DNA from: Stappia sp. BW2
GTDB lineage: Bacteria > Pseudomonadota > Alphaproteobacteria > Rhizobiales > Stappiaceae
Assembly (NCBI RefSeq): GCF_008107695.1
Contig: NZ_VIRG01000070.1
Location: 1,550,001 to 1,614,000, forward strand
Direction: 5' to 3'
Length of the DNA: 64,000 nt
How positions within the stretch are numbered: the first letter of the stretch is position 1; every line of letters begins with the position of its first letter. Position numbers and translations under genes: made by a program. The notes beneath the pieces were generated by a model that worked only from the letters and a program-made list of their open reading frames with translations, had not been told where the DNA came from and searched no databases. Of this stretch, positions 27,526-36,019 are shown one piece after another.

Positions 27526-28073
27526 AGTTTGATATCCGGTTGTGAATTGGGTTTCAAAAGCAGCGGCAGCCCCGCAGCGACAAAGACGACCTGGTGGCAC
27601 TCCTGTGCCATATCCTGGTTCAAACGCCCCTGCGCATCGCGAAACGACCTCGACAGTCTGTTCTCCGGCACAATTCCCATGCCGACTTCGTTGGAAACGA
27701 AGACGCAAGGGCCTCTCAGATCCTTAAGAACGGAGCGAAGTTGCGCAGTTTCAGCCACAACGTCCTTGTCAGCGAACATGAGATTGGAAAGCCAGAGCGT
27801 GAGGCAATCGACCAGAACCACGCGGTCTGCTCCGCATTCGCCTTGAAGAACGGAAACCAGATCGAGCTGTTCTTCCACGGTGTACCAGGACGGGCCGCGC
27901 TGATCCTTATGGGCGGCGATGCGACTGGCCATTTCGTCGTCGTGGGCAGCGCCAGTCGCGACATAGATTTTCCGCAGACCGGTTTCATGGGCGAGCTTTT
28001 CCGCCAACCGGCTTTTGCCGGAGCGGGCACCGCCGAGGACCAGTGTCGTCCTCTCGCCAGTTGAATGCGTCAT
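27522..28073 (-). CDS. cobP: Adenosylcobinamide kinase / guanylyltransferase
   Basis: Bifunctional enzyme (CobP/CobU) that phosphorylates adenosylcobinamide and activates it with GTP. The 183 residues include the P-loop LVLGGARSGKSRLAE (about 13), YVATGAAHDDEM, RGPSWYTVEE, LVDCLTLWLSN and VSNEVGMGIVPEN. The start at 28073 has a GGGAGA site; the frame is open to 28106. First gene after the riboswitch, and its stop overlaps the cobW ATG. Confidence 0.94.
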   Translation of the reverse strand: MTHSTGERTTLVLGGARSGKSRLAEKLAHETGLRKIYVATGAAHDDEMASRIAAHKDQRGPSWYTVEEQLDLVSVLQGECGADRVVLVDCLTLWLSNLMFADKDVVAETAQLRSVLKDLRGPCVFVSNEVGMGIVPENRLSRSFRDAQGRLNQDMAQECHQVVFVAAGLPLLLKPNSQPDIKL

Positions 28074-28119
28074 TCCTTCTCCCCGCCGTCCGCCCGACAG
28101 CGCCATAGGGTTGCCAATG

Positions 28120-28320
28120 CGACGGCCGGTCTCCTGGCTTGCGGCTCAGCGCGGTCTGTACCCCTTCCCGGCCCCATAAGGACGCCAGTGGTTTTCGTAC
28201 AGCCACTCACCGCTCACAGTTGCGGGGGCAGCTCCGGACCTGGACTTGAAAAAGTCCGCACCGGATTCCCGTTTCATCCGGATCGGGCATTGCCTGTTCC
28301 GGAACCGTCGGTTTCTTCCT
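28120..28320 (-). promoter_or_regulatory. Cobalamin riboswitch
   Basis: Reading the minus strand, the conserved blocks come in order: GACGGTTCC, GATGAAACGGGAATCCGGTGC, GAGCTGCCCCCGCAACTGTG (core), CCACTGGC (B12-box side), GGGAAGG, and AGCCAGGAGACCGGCC at the 3' end. It ends about 45 bases before the cobP ATG, where it can sequester the ribosome site or control termination. It should switch off cobP-cobW-cobN-cobO-yrhK-cobQ when adenosylcobalamin is abundant. Confidence 0.95.
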
Positions 28321-28658
28321 AAACGGATCTTGAGGCCGACACAAGCAGCAGAAAGACTCGGTCACTTGCCCCGGTGATCCGGCATATCCACCCACGCCTA
28401 CGCCATCTTGAGTCAAAGTCCGGCGATGGCACTGCTCAATTGCCTCGCAAGGGCGCTATCAAACAGCGCGGAACGTAGGGTTTTCCAAGCTCCACAGTCG
28501 GTCTAGCGTTCTGAAATATATCGAGTTTTCCACATAGCCTTCAAAAAAATGACGGCGCGATGAAAAAAACACCCTCGGGGGCTTGGCAAACGGATGAAGC
28601 CTTTGATATACGCATCTCCATCGACGGGGCGGCAACGCGCTGGCCCCGAGCGTGGTGA
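28321..28658. other. Gene-free stretch between riboswitch and tRNA-Asn
   Basis: About 338 bases. It should hold the promoter of the cobalamin operon (minus) near 28330-28420 and that of tRNA-Asn (plus), listed separately. No credible coding frame was found. Confidence 0.4.
28583..28610 (+). promoter_or_regulatory. Putative promoter of tRNA-Asn
   Basis: TTGGCA and GATATA are spaced by 16 bases; the -10 box ends 48 bases before the tRNA. Confidence 0.4.
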
Positions 28659-28734
28659 TCCCCAGTAGCTCAGTTGGTAGAGCAAGCGACTGTTAATCGC
28701 TGGGTCGCTGGTTCGAGTCCGGCCTGGGGAGCCA
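28659..28734 (+). tRNA. tRNA-Asn (GTT)
   Basis: A 76-base cloverleaf with encoded CCA. The acceptor stem TCCCCAG pairs with CTGGGGA, the D arm is GCTCAGTTGGTAGAGC, the anticodon loop is CTGTTAA with GTT, and the T arm has GTTCGAGTC. Confidence 0.97.
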
Positions 28735-28951
28735 TCACCACCTCTTCTTTTTTCCCAAAACGTCCGATTCAAATTGGTTGGAAACAACGAGTTCCTCCCG
28801 TTCGCGATTGCATGCGGCAAGGTTTTCTTGCGCCTTGCAACCAACAGGTCACATCGCCGCGGACCGAAAAAGTGAGCCGCGTTCCGGGGCAGAACATCTC
28901 CCTATCGTCACGTCGACATTCATCCGTTGATCCCTGACGGCTCTCGCGTGA

Positions 28952-30010
28952 ATGCGCGCAGGAGACGATGACGAGAGTCCCTTTCTTGATAAAATCCACG
29001 ACGTCTCGTATCGTGAAATAACGTTAAGTTACTTGCGTTGGTTTCTGGGCAATTTCATCGCCAGAATTGCACCTGCAGATCTCAAAAGCCGGACACCTCT
29101 CATGATCGGCGATACAGAGCGATCCATTCCAGCAGTCACAGCAGCTCCCGGTTATGCGGAGTTTCTCGAAAGCTACTGTGACAAGGAGCAGCCCTTGCTC
29201 ATCAAGGGATTGGCTAAAAGCTGGCCAGCGCGAGAAAAATGGATTTCCAAAGGACTGCGGTCGGACCTGCATAGCCTGCCATCCGTTCGCGACAGAGGCG
29301 TCTTTTTCGTAAGCCGGTCACCTGTTCTTGAGCAGGACATCGAGATGCCGGAGTTTTTGAAGGAGGTCCTCTCTTCTGACCGGATAATGAAAGATTCCGT
29401 CGCCTGGAGATTCTGGGTGAACAGCAGGAACAACCGAACGGAATTTCACTACGATACCAACGCAGAGAATGTCATCACCGTACAGGTTAAGGGGCGAAAG
29501 GAATGGGTGCTCGTATCGCCTGACACTCCGCTGCCCTGCTATCCGTTCACCAATTTTTCCCTTCTGAAAGACGAAGAATAACTTCTGAAAAACAAACAGT
29601 TTTACAAATTCGACCTGGAGGAAGGCGATCTTCTTTACCTCCCGCCGCTTTGGTACCACCGCGTGGTTGCCAAGGAAGACGAGAACATCAACATCAACTG
29701 GACGTTCACGAAGCGCGAAACCTCGGTCGTTTCGAAGGAATTCAAGCGAGATATGGAGCGCTGCGGATTGCTGCATTCCTTCAAGAACAGCGATTCCGCG
29801 CTGGTTCGGCGCAGCTATGACACCGCCATTCGCGCCCTTCCCAATGTCGGCGGGATTGGCTGGGGTCTGAAATCGTTCATTTCATCGCCCTATAGACCGA
29901 GCCGCGCTGCTCTGGTTAGCCGATTTTTCAAGGAACTGCTGCAAATACCGAACACACTACTGACGCTTCCAAATGTTCGATCAACGCTGAAAAAGGTCGA
30001 CAAGACGTAA
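28952..30010 (+). pseudogene. JmjC/cupin-8-like hydroxylase gene with in-frame stop
   Basis: The reading frame codes for a cupin-like Fe(II)/2-oxoglutarate oxygenase of about 352 residues but is cut by TAA at 29579-29581. Upstream lie EFLESYCDKEQPLLIKGLAKSWPA and the metal motif FHYDTNAENV (His about 166, Asp about 168). After the stop the same frame runs on without shift: FDLEEGDLLYLPPLWYHRV, which carries the second metal His (about 236), and about 115 further residues to 30010. The start is uncertain; ATG at 29102 also fits. It is either a recent nonsense mutation, a sequencing error or readthrough. Confidence 0.8.
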
Positions 30011-30084
30011 GCGACGAGACTCCAAGACTTCCCATCCCCCCTCGAATACCAGGCAGACAGCTTTTCGCCGTCATACTTTCATGG

Positions 30085-31239
30085 CTAAGCTCTTGCCTGT
30101 TGCTGTCCTGCAATCCAAACGCTCTCAACGCCAAAATTTTTGCCGAACTGCACAAAATCGGCCGGAAAGCCTTCTTCGAAACGGCCGAGAGGGCGACCAA
30201 GCACATCAGCGGGATCGCTGGTAGCCATCGCCAGCGCCGTTTCAAGCGGAAGCTGGAGCGTTTCCGTCAGAAACTTCAGGGACGCGGGAAGATCGATGTC
30301 GGCGCCGGCCAGAGTGCCGTCTTCCAGGGTCAAAGTGCCGTTCCGGCGAAAGATTTCGCGCCCACCCAGGAAGAAGGATGTGACATCGGTGCCGGTCTGC
30401 GACATTGCGTCGGTCACGATAAAGATCCTGCCCGGACCCGTCTTGGACTTGAATGCAACCCGCATTGCGACCGGATCGACATGGACACCATCAGCAATGA
30501 TGCCCACGTTGAGCGCGCCAAGATCGAGCGCAGCGCCGACAACGCCCGGTTCGCGGTGTTGCAACGGGCTCATGGCGTTGAAGAGATGGGTGACCATCGA
30601 AGCGCCTGCTTCCGCTGCTGTCTTGCACTGACGATAGGTCGCATTGCTGTGGCCGAGGCTGACGTGAATTCCCGCGTCGGCCAATTCCCGCATCTGCTCG
30701 GGCGGCACCGTTTCCGGTGCCACAGTCATGATCAGGCTCGGCATTTCCCGCGCCGCGCGCAGGTAGAGAGACATGTCTTCCCGGGTCAAAGGCCGGATAA
30801 GATCCGGGTCATGCGCCCCCTTGCGCCCGACAAAGAGGTGTGGCCCTTCCAGATGCAATCCGTGAAACCCCTTCACGCCTCTCGCCCAGGCAGCAATTCC
30901 AAGATCAACGACTTTCCGAGTTGTCTCAGGAGTGTCCGTAATCAGGGTCGGCATCAGGGCCGTCGTTCCAAGGTTCACGTGGGCAGCGCAGATACGTTCG
31001 ATATCATCGACCGTTTCGGCATCTCCCAGCATCAAGCCGCCGCCGCCGTTGACCTGAAGATCGATCAACCCCGGGGTGAGAAGACCGTCTCCGAGGTCCT
31101 TAGACGCCATACCAGCCGGCACTTGCTCAGCGGGACACAGACCTGCCACCTTGCCCTCCTCGACAAGCAGGGCTGTATTCGCATGGATTTTCTCTCCATC
31201 GAAAACTTGGCTGCACAGATAGGCGGTTCTGGAGGTCAT
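30085..31239 (-). CDS. nagA: N-acetylglucosamine-6-phosphate deacetylase
   Basis: Amidohydrolase that converts GlcNAc-6-P to GlcN-6-P. The 384 residues include LLTPGLIDLQVNGGGG (about 57), the metal Glu in GLHLEGPHL, SLGHSNATY, THLFNAMSPL and the catalytic Asp in IVTDAM. The ATG at 31239 overlaps the stop of the upstream SIS gene by four bases (ATGA), so the two are coupled; the frame itself is open to 31308. Part of the GntR-nagB-nagA operon. Confidence 0.95.
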   Translation of the reverse strand: MTSRTAYLCSQVFDGEKIHANTALLVEEGKVAGLCPAEQVPAGMASKDLGDGLLTPGLIDLQVNGGGGLMLGDAETVDDIERICAAHVNLGTTALMPTLITDTPETTRKVVDLGIAAWARGVKGFHGLHLEGPHLFVGRKGAHDPDLIRPLTREDMSLYLRAAREMPSLIMTVAPETVPPEQMRELADAGIHVSLGHSNATYRQCKTAAEAGASMVTHLFNAMSPLQHREPGVVGAALDLGALNVGIIADGVHVDPVAMRVAFKSKTGPGRIFIVTDAMSQTGTDVTSFFLGGREIFRRNGTLTLEDGTLAGADIDLPASLKFLTETLQLPLETALAMATSDPADVLGRPLGRFEEGFPADFVQFGKNFGVESVWIAGQQQARA

Positions 31240-32276
31240 ACCGTCTGGGTGACTTTCTTCAGGTGCTTTGGAACATCCGGATTGAAACCTCGGTGCCGCG
31301 CGAACCACTCGATGAAGGCATAAAAGGAGACGATCTGGACCAATGCATCGGTCAAGGGATGTCCCGTCTCCTGGAAGGCGAGCTTTTCTGCGCGGCTGAC
31401 TTTGTCCGTCGTTGCAAAAACACTGCCGCCCTGATCCACCATGCGATCCGCGGCCTGAGCAAGGCCCTCTTCAGCAGCATCGCGTACGCCAAGGGCGAGG
31501 ATCGGATATCCGTTTTCGACAATGGACACAGGACCGTGCATTACCTCGGCAGACGAATAAGCCTCGGCATGGACCTGACAGGTTTCCTTGAACTTCAGCG
31601 CGGCTTCATTGGCTATGGCCAAACCCGGGCCGCGACCAATGACATAGAGCGAGCCACGTTGTTCGATCGGCTTGGCGAGGGCCCGCCAGTCCTTGTCGAT
31701 CGCTTTCTCGAAATGCTCCGGCAACGCTGCCAAAGCCTCAAGCAATTCCTTGTCGCCGCCGATCTCCGCAAGCAACAGCAGTCCGGCCAATACGGAATTG
31801 ACGAAGGTCTTGGTCGCGGCGACGCTGCGCTCAGGCCCCGCGCAGATGTCGATGGCAGCACTGGACAGCCTTGCGAGTTCGCTATCCGATGTGTTGGTTA
31901 AGCCAACTGTGAAAGCGCCCTCTTTCGTAGCATTTTCGACGACCGAGAGACTGTCCGGGCTGGCGCCGGATTGAGAGATTGCAATCACCAGCGCCTGGCC
32001 GAGCTTGACCTTGCCGCCATAGACCGAGGAAACGGACGGTCCCAGAGAGGCCATGGCAAGGCCGAGGTAGATTTCCGAGGCATACTTCAGAAACGTCGCG
32101 GCGTGGTCAGACGAACCGCGGGCAACACTTGCCAGAAACACTGGCGCGCCCGACTTTTTTGCGATGTCGCGGATCAGCGGATGTCCATCAGCCAACAGAC
32201 GACGGGCAGCGTCCGGGATTTCTTCAATTTCCCGGCGCATATGCGTCGGCGTGGCAAGGGTACTTGCTTCACTCAT
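31236..32276 (-). CDS. SIS-type glucosamine-6-phosphate deaminase (NagB-II)
   Basis: Two-SIS-domain protein of 346 residues lacking the glutaminase domain of GlmS. Motifs include FLASVARGSSDHAA (about 48), AISQSGASPDS, ERSVAATKTF, and IGRGPGLAIANEAALKFKE in the second SIS domain. Proteins of this architecture next to nagA act as GlcN-6-P deaminases in other proteobacteria, so NagB-II is the best call; GlcN-6-P to fructose-6-P is the expected reaction. Coupled to nagA, 5 bases after the GntR gene. Confidence 0.85.
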   Translation of the reverse strand: MSEASTLATPTHMRREIEEIPDAARRLLADGHPLIRDIAKKSGAPVFLASVARGSSDHAATFLKYASEIYLGLAMASLGPSVSSVYGGKVKLGQALVIAISQSGASPDSLSVVENATKEGAFTVGLTNTSDSELARLSSAAIDICAGPERSVAATKTFVNSVLAGLLLLAEIGGDKELLEALAALPEHFEKAIDKDWRALAKPIEQRGSLYVIGRGPGLAIANEAALKFKETCQVHAEAYSSAEVMHGPVSIVENGYPILALGVRDAAEEGLAQAADRMVDQGGSVFATTDKVSRAEKLAFQETGHPLTDALVQIVSFYAFIEWFARHRGFNPDVPKHLKKVTQTV

Positions 32277-32281
32277 CAGGA

Positions 32282-33043
32282 TCAGTCTTCCGAAATCTGA
32301 AGTTCGGCGATGAAGTCATAGGCATCGCCGCGGTAAACGGAACGGGTGAATTCGACGACATTTCCGGATGCGAGATAGGACACACGCTCGATCTTGAGCC
32401 CTGCTGACCCCGCCGGCACACCGAGTATGTCAGCATCAATGGGCTCAAGGTTTCGCGCGGAGATGCGCTGAATGGCGCGCACCGGCTGCATGCCTGCCGC
32501 CCTCAGGACGGCATAGAGGGATGTTGTCACACGTTCAGGATGCGGCAGAACGGTCTCGGACAGGGACGCGCGCTCAATTGCCATCGCGGTACCGTCAGCC
32601 TTGCGAAGCCGGTCGACACGGGCAACACGCTGACCGGATGTAAGACCCAGCGTGAACATTTCCTCTGGTGATGCCGGAAACAACCCACGGCGCAGCCATT
32701 CGCTGCTAGCGGAAAGCCCCCTGCGTGCCATGTCTTCGGAAAAGGAGGTCAGACTGGAAAGACGCTGTTCGACCTTGTGGACCTTGGGCGCCACGAACGA
32801 TCCGCTGCCACGCTTCTGGACAACGACCTGATCCTCGACCAGACCAGCAACCGCCTTGCGCACCGTTACGCGGGAAAGGTCCGTGATGGACGCAATTTCG
32901 CGCTCGGACGGAAGCGGTTCATTCTCCCTCAGCACGCCGTCGTCAATTGCCTGCTGAATGCGACGCCGCAGCTGCAAGTATCGTGGACCGCTGGAGTTCG
33001 CCAGCCAGTCACCATTTTCCAGCAGGGAAATGAAGTCAGTCAT
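32282..33043 (-). CDS. GntR/HutC-family regulator of the nag genes
   Basis: A 253-residue repressor with an N-terminal winged helix (LPSEREIASITDLSRVTVRKAV, about 44-65) and a UTRA effector domain typical of the HutC subfamily (VARVDRLRKADGTAMAIERA...). It is the first gene of the operon with NagB-II and nagA, so it likely represses its own operon and the divergent murQ-nagK genes, responding to an amino-sugar phosphate (inference). It resembles NagQ-type regulators. Confidence 0.88.
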   Translation of the reverse strand: MTDFISLLENGDWLANSSGPRYLQLRRRIQQAIDDGVLRENEPLPSEREIASITDLSRVTVRKAVAGLVEDQVVVQKRGSGSFVAPKVHKVEQRLSSLTSFSEDMARRGLSASSEWLRRGLFPASPEEMFTLGLTSGQRVARVDRLRKADGTAMAIERASLSETVLPHPERVTTSLYAVLRAAGMQPVRAIQRISARNLEPIDADILGVPAGSAGLKIERVSYLASGNVVEFTRSVYRGDAYDFIAELQISED

Positions 33044-33070
33044 TAAACAAGGCGCCTTGGAGATGAAAAT

Positions 33071-33092
33071 AATACCTTTCCGATACCAATTT
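33071..33092. promoter_or_regulatory. Candidate GntR operator upstream of its own gene
   Basis: The plus strand reads AATACC-N6-GATACCAATTT, two spaced ATACC half-sites, 28 bases before the GntR start. The octamer ATTGGTAT recurs inverted in front of nagK (34310-34317). Confidence 0.35.
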
Positions 33093-33247
33093 AAACTCTA
33101 TCGAAACCCAAAATCAAGTGTTAAAACAATTTGCGTACCTGCGTCACCGCAATCGGAGTCCCCCCGGACACGCCGTCCGTAGGCGGGGTTGGCCGAGAGA
33201 CCTAATTCCAAGACATGAAACCCGGCGTATCTCCGAGCTCCTGCCCC

Positions 33248-34129
33248 ATGAATTTGCCAACCACAGAAGACCGTGACCCGCTTTCCATCGGCCTGTCCAA
33301 AAGGTCTGATGAAGACGTTCTGTCCCTTTTGCTGCAACGTCAGAAAGATGCGTTGAAGGCCACGGAAGCAGCCATCCCGAACATCGCAAAGGCAGCCGAA
33401 GCGTTGCAGGCCGTAACGGTGTCGGGCGGAAAGATCGGGTACGCAGGTGCCGGCAGCGCCGGCTTGACGGCGCTGGCAGATTGTCTGGAACTGCCCGGCA
33501 CTTTCGGCTTCCCTGTGGAACGCATGCGAATGCTCTATGCTGGGGGCGCCGCAAACCTGCTCCATCTTGCCGGCACTTACGAAGATGATGAAGAAGCGGG
33601 ATTTGCGGACTTCCAGACATCCGGCCTCGGCGAAGGAGACATTCTCATCGCTGTTTCCGCCAGCGGATCAACGCCTTATACGCTCGGAACGCTCAGAGGC
33701 GCACAGGCGGCTGGCACACGAACAGTTGGTCTGGCGAACAATCCAGACACTCCCCTGCTCCACCAGGCGGATTTCCCGATTTTCCTGAAAACGCCCCCGG
33801 AAATTATCGCCGGTTCAACACGCCTCGGCGCAGCAAGCGCGCAAAAAGCGGCGCTCAACATGATCTCGACGCTGGTTGCTCTGCGATTGGGGCACGCGGT
33901 TCGTGGCCACATGGTCAACCTCGTGGCCGACAACGAGAAACTGCGCCAGCGGGCCTATCGTATTCTCCAGGATCTCACGGGCTGCACGGCCGAGGCTGCC
34001 GCTGAAAAGCTTCAGCAGGCCGGGGGGCGGGTCAAGATCGCGGTGCTTATGATACGGGAAGGTCTCGATCTGGTAGACGCTGAAAAGTCCCTTGCTGAGC
34101 ATGACGGAAACCTGCGCCCCTTCCTCTAA
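33248..34129 (+). CDS. murQ: N-acetylmuramic acid 6-phosphate etherase-like protein
   Basis: SIS-fold enzyme splitting D-lactate from MurNAc-6-P to give GlcNAc-6-P. The 293 residues keep the key elements: GAGSAGLTALADCLELPGTFG with the catalytic-type Glu (about 83-84), TYEDDEEAG with the second Glu, SASGSTPY, and IAGSTRLGAASAQKAALNM. The frame begins at 33215 but the ATG at 33248 is the likelier start. Divergent from the GntR operon. Confidence 0.85.
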   Translation: MNLPTTEDRDPLSIGLSKRSDEDVLSLLLQRQKDALKATEAAIPNIAKAAEALQAVTVSGGKIGYAGAGSAGLTALADCLELPGTFGFPVERMRMLYAGGAANLLHLAGTYEDDEEAGFADFQTSGLGEGDILIAVSASGSTPYTLGTLRGAQAAGTRTVGLANNPDTPLLHQADFPIFLKTPPEIIAGSTRLGAASAQKAALNMISTLVALRLGHAVRGHMVNLVADNEKLRQRAYRILQDLTGCTAEAAAEKLQQAGGRVKIAVLMIREGLDLVDAEKSLAEHDGNLRPFL

Positions 34130-34309
34130 GGCCCTTGGTGCGCAGGCCAAGCCCTCGTCGGCATCGTCCCTCGAAATAAGATGCCATGCTACCCCCTTTG
34201 CCGCAACGCAGCATTAACCGTCGTTTTTGAAAGGTTTAAAAAGTCCAATTCGTTTTAAAAACGATGCCAATTTCCTTTTTAAGTTTACTATCCATGTTAT
34301 TGGTTGCAT

Positions 34310-34317
34310 ATTGGTAT
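34310..34317. promoter_or_regulatory. Candidate operator half-site upstream of nagK
   Basis: ATTGGTAT inside an AT-rich promoter stretch, flanked by TTGGTTG and AACTGGT. It matches the inverse of the motif before the GntR gene and lies 47 bases before the nagK ATG. Confidence 0.3.
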
Positions 34318-34364
34318 TATAACTGGTCGTTAACAAATATAACCCAGAGGCGTTTGAGCAGGCA

Positions 34365-35276
34365 ATGACCACCTGTTTTGATATTGGAGGCTCCTTCATT
34401 CGACATGGAGAGCTCCAAGTGGATGGAACCGTAGCGGAAAGGGGCCGGGTAGCGACGCCTGGAAACGACTGGCAGGCCTTTGTCGATGCCATCGCGACCT
34501 GCTCTGGACCCGAAGGCTCCCCCATCTCGATTTCACTTGCCGGTGCCTTCGATGCGCGCAGCGGTATCGCCGATGTGGCCAATATCCCTTGCCTTCACAA
34601 GCGACGAGTTCAATCGGATCTGGAGACTGCCCTCAACCGCCCCGTTGCCATTACAAATGATGCCAACGCCTTTGCCCTTGCCGAGGCCGTTGACGGTACC
34701 GGACGCGGCAAACCTGTCGTTTTCGGGATTATTCTGGGATCCGGGGTCGGCGGCGGTCTTGTCGTCAATGGCAATCTCGTCACCGGCTATGGCGGTATCG
34801 CGGGCGAATGGGGACATGGCCCCATCATGGACCCGACCGCTGGCGGGCAATTGAAGGGCATTGAGCATTATCCCTGCGGCTGCGGCCAGACTGGGTGCAT
34901 TGACGCGATTTGCTCGGCGCGCGGAATGGAAAAGATCCATCGGTCGCTGCATGGAATTTATCAACCGAGCAAGGACATTACCGCCGCCTGGCATTCTGGT
35001 GAAGCAGCTGCCACGCAAACGCTGGAGGCCTTCACAACACTGCTCTCTCGCGCACTCTCTGCCTTTGTCAACACGCTCGGACCGGATGTCATTCCGGTAA
35101 GCGGAGGCCTTTCCAACGATCTTGTCCTTCTGGACGTGATCGACAGGAAGACGCGGGACCTCGTGCTAGCAGACTACAGCGAACCGCTGGTCATCAAAGG
35201 CGCGTTTGCCGCCAATGGCGGCCTGCACGGGGCCGGAATCGTTGCCCGGACGCTTTTCAAGCAGGCGCTGCGGTGA
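34365..35276 (+). CDS. nagK: ROK-family N-acetylglucosamine kinase
   Basis: Sugar kinase of 303 residues. It has the ATP motif FDIGGSFIRHG at the N-terminus, NDANAFALAEA (catalytic Asp about 104), GIILGSGVGGGLVVNG, AGEWGHG and the ROK zinc motif CGCGQTGCID (about 170). Phosphorylating GlcNAc to GlcNAc-6-P would feed NagA; MurNAc or other amino sugars are possible. An independent promoter is likely in the 235-base gap after murQ. The stop overlaps the next gene (GTGA). Confidence 0.87.
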   Translation: MTTCFDIGGSFIRHGELQVDGTVAERGRVATPGNDWQAFVDAIATCSGPEGSPISISLAGAFDARSGIADVANIPCLHKRRVQSDLETALNRPVAITNDANAFALAEAVDGTGRGKPVVFGIILGSGVGGGLVVNGNLVTGYGGIAGEWGHGPIMDPTAGGQLKGIEHYPCGCGQTGCIDAICSARGMEKIHRSLHGIYQPSKDITAAWHSGEAAATQTLEAFTTLLSRALSAFVNTLGPDVIPVSGGLSNDLVLLDVIDRKTRDLVLADYSEPLVIKGAFAANGGLHGAGIVARTLFKQALR

Positions 35277-36019
35277 CCAGGCTTTCCCTCGAGGTATGTG
35301 TAGACACCCTCGAAGGTGCCTGGACGGCAGCCGAAAACGGAGCCGATCGCATCGAACTGTGCGCGGCCCTTTCCGAAGGCGGCCTGACTCCATCCCACGG
35401 TTTCATGGTGGCGGCCGCCAAGCTCCCCGTCCCCGTCTATGCAATGATACGTCCAAGGTCCGGAGACTTTCTGTATTCGGATTTGGAAAAGACCGTGATG
35501 CTGCGCGACATGGAAGCAGCTGAACAGGCCGGGCTGGCCGGTATCGTTATCGGGGCAGTCGACAACCAGCGTCATCTCGATCGCGACTTCCTGACCGTGG
35601 CCCTTAAGGGCACCGGACTACCGGCGACTCTGCATCGCGCCGTGGACACCGTTCAGGATTACCTGAAAGCCATCGAAGATGCGATCGAACTCGGCTTCGA
35701 GAGGGTACTGACGTCTGGTCAGGCCCCCAAAGCAGAAGAGGGGCTTCTCCTGCTTGAACAGGCTGTCAGGCTCGCGGACGACCGGATTTCGGTCATGGCC
35801 GGATCAGGCATCACCGCCGCCAATGCCAATCGCATCCTCAAGACATCCGGAGTGAGTGAACTGCATGCCTCCTGTTCTTCGGTGAAGCGTTCGCAGCAGC
35901 CGCAGGACCTGGAAACGCGCCTCGGCTTCGTTGCCGAGGCAGGCAGCAAGGATACCGATGGAAACGCAGTCCAGGCCCTTCGCAAAGCCATGGATCAATT
36001 TACGGAGACCGCAGTATGA
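35273..36019 (+). CDS. cutC: CutC-family TIM-barrel protein
   Basis: A 248-residue protein matching the family named copper homeostasis protein CutC: LEVCVDTLEGAWTAAENGADRIELC at the start, GLTPSHG, YAMIRPRSGDFLYSDLE, TLHRAVD, RVLTSGQAP and MAGSGITAANA. It starts with GTG overlapping the nagK stop and ends with ATGA overlapping the next gene. That tight coupling to amino-sugar genes argues for an enzymatic role in the pathway over copper handling. Confidence 0.88.
   Translation: MTRLSLEVCVDTLEGAWTAAENGADRIELCAALSEGGLTPSHGFMVAAAKLPVPVYAMIRPRSGDFLYSDLEKTVMLRDMEAAEQAGLAGIVIGAVDNQRHLDRDFLTVALKGTGLPATLHRAVDTVQDYLKAIEDAIELGFERVLTSGQAPKAEEGLLLLEQAVRLADDRISVMAGSGITAANANRILKTSGVSELHASCSSVKRSQQPQDLETRLGFVAEAGSKDTDGNAVQALRKAMDQFTETAV

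Noticed and set aside
26368..27846. Plus-strand frame of 492 codons with a Val/Ile/Met-rich tract resembling a membrane protein
   Set aside because: It is antisense to cobW and cobP; the hydrophobic tract is only the complement of the His/Asp codons.
28503..28844. Minus-strand frame of 113 codons containing GRTRTSDPAINSRLLYQLSY
   Set aside because: It is the antisense of tRNA-Asn, another recurring false protein.
28735..30010. Genomic island at tRNA-Asn
   Set aside because: A broken gene follows the tRNA, but there is no integrase and I found no repeat of the tRNA 3' end.
30100..31323. Plus-strand frame of 407 codons opposite nagA
   Set aside because: Antisense shadow of nagA; rich in His/Arg as expected from complement codons.
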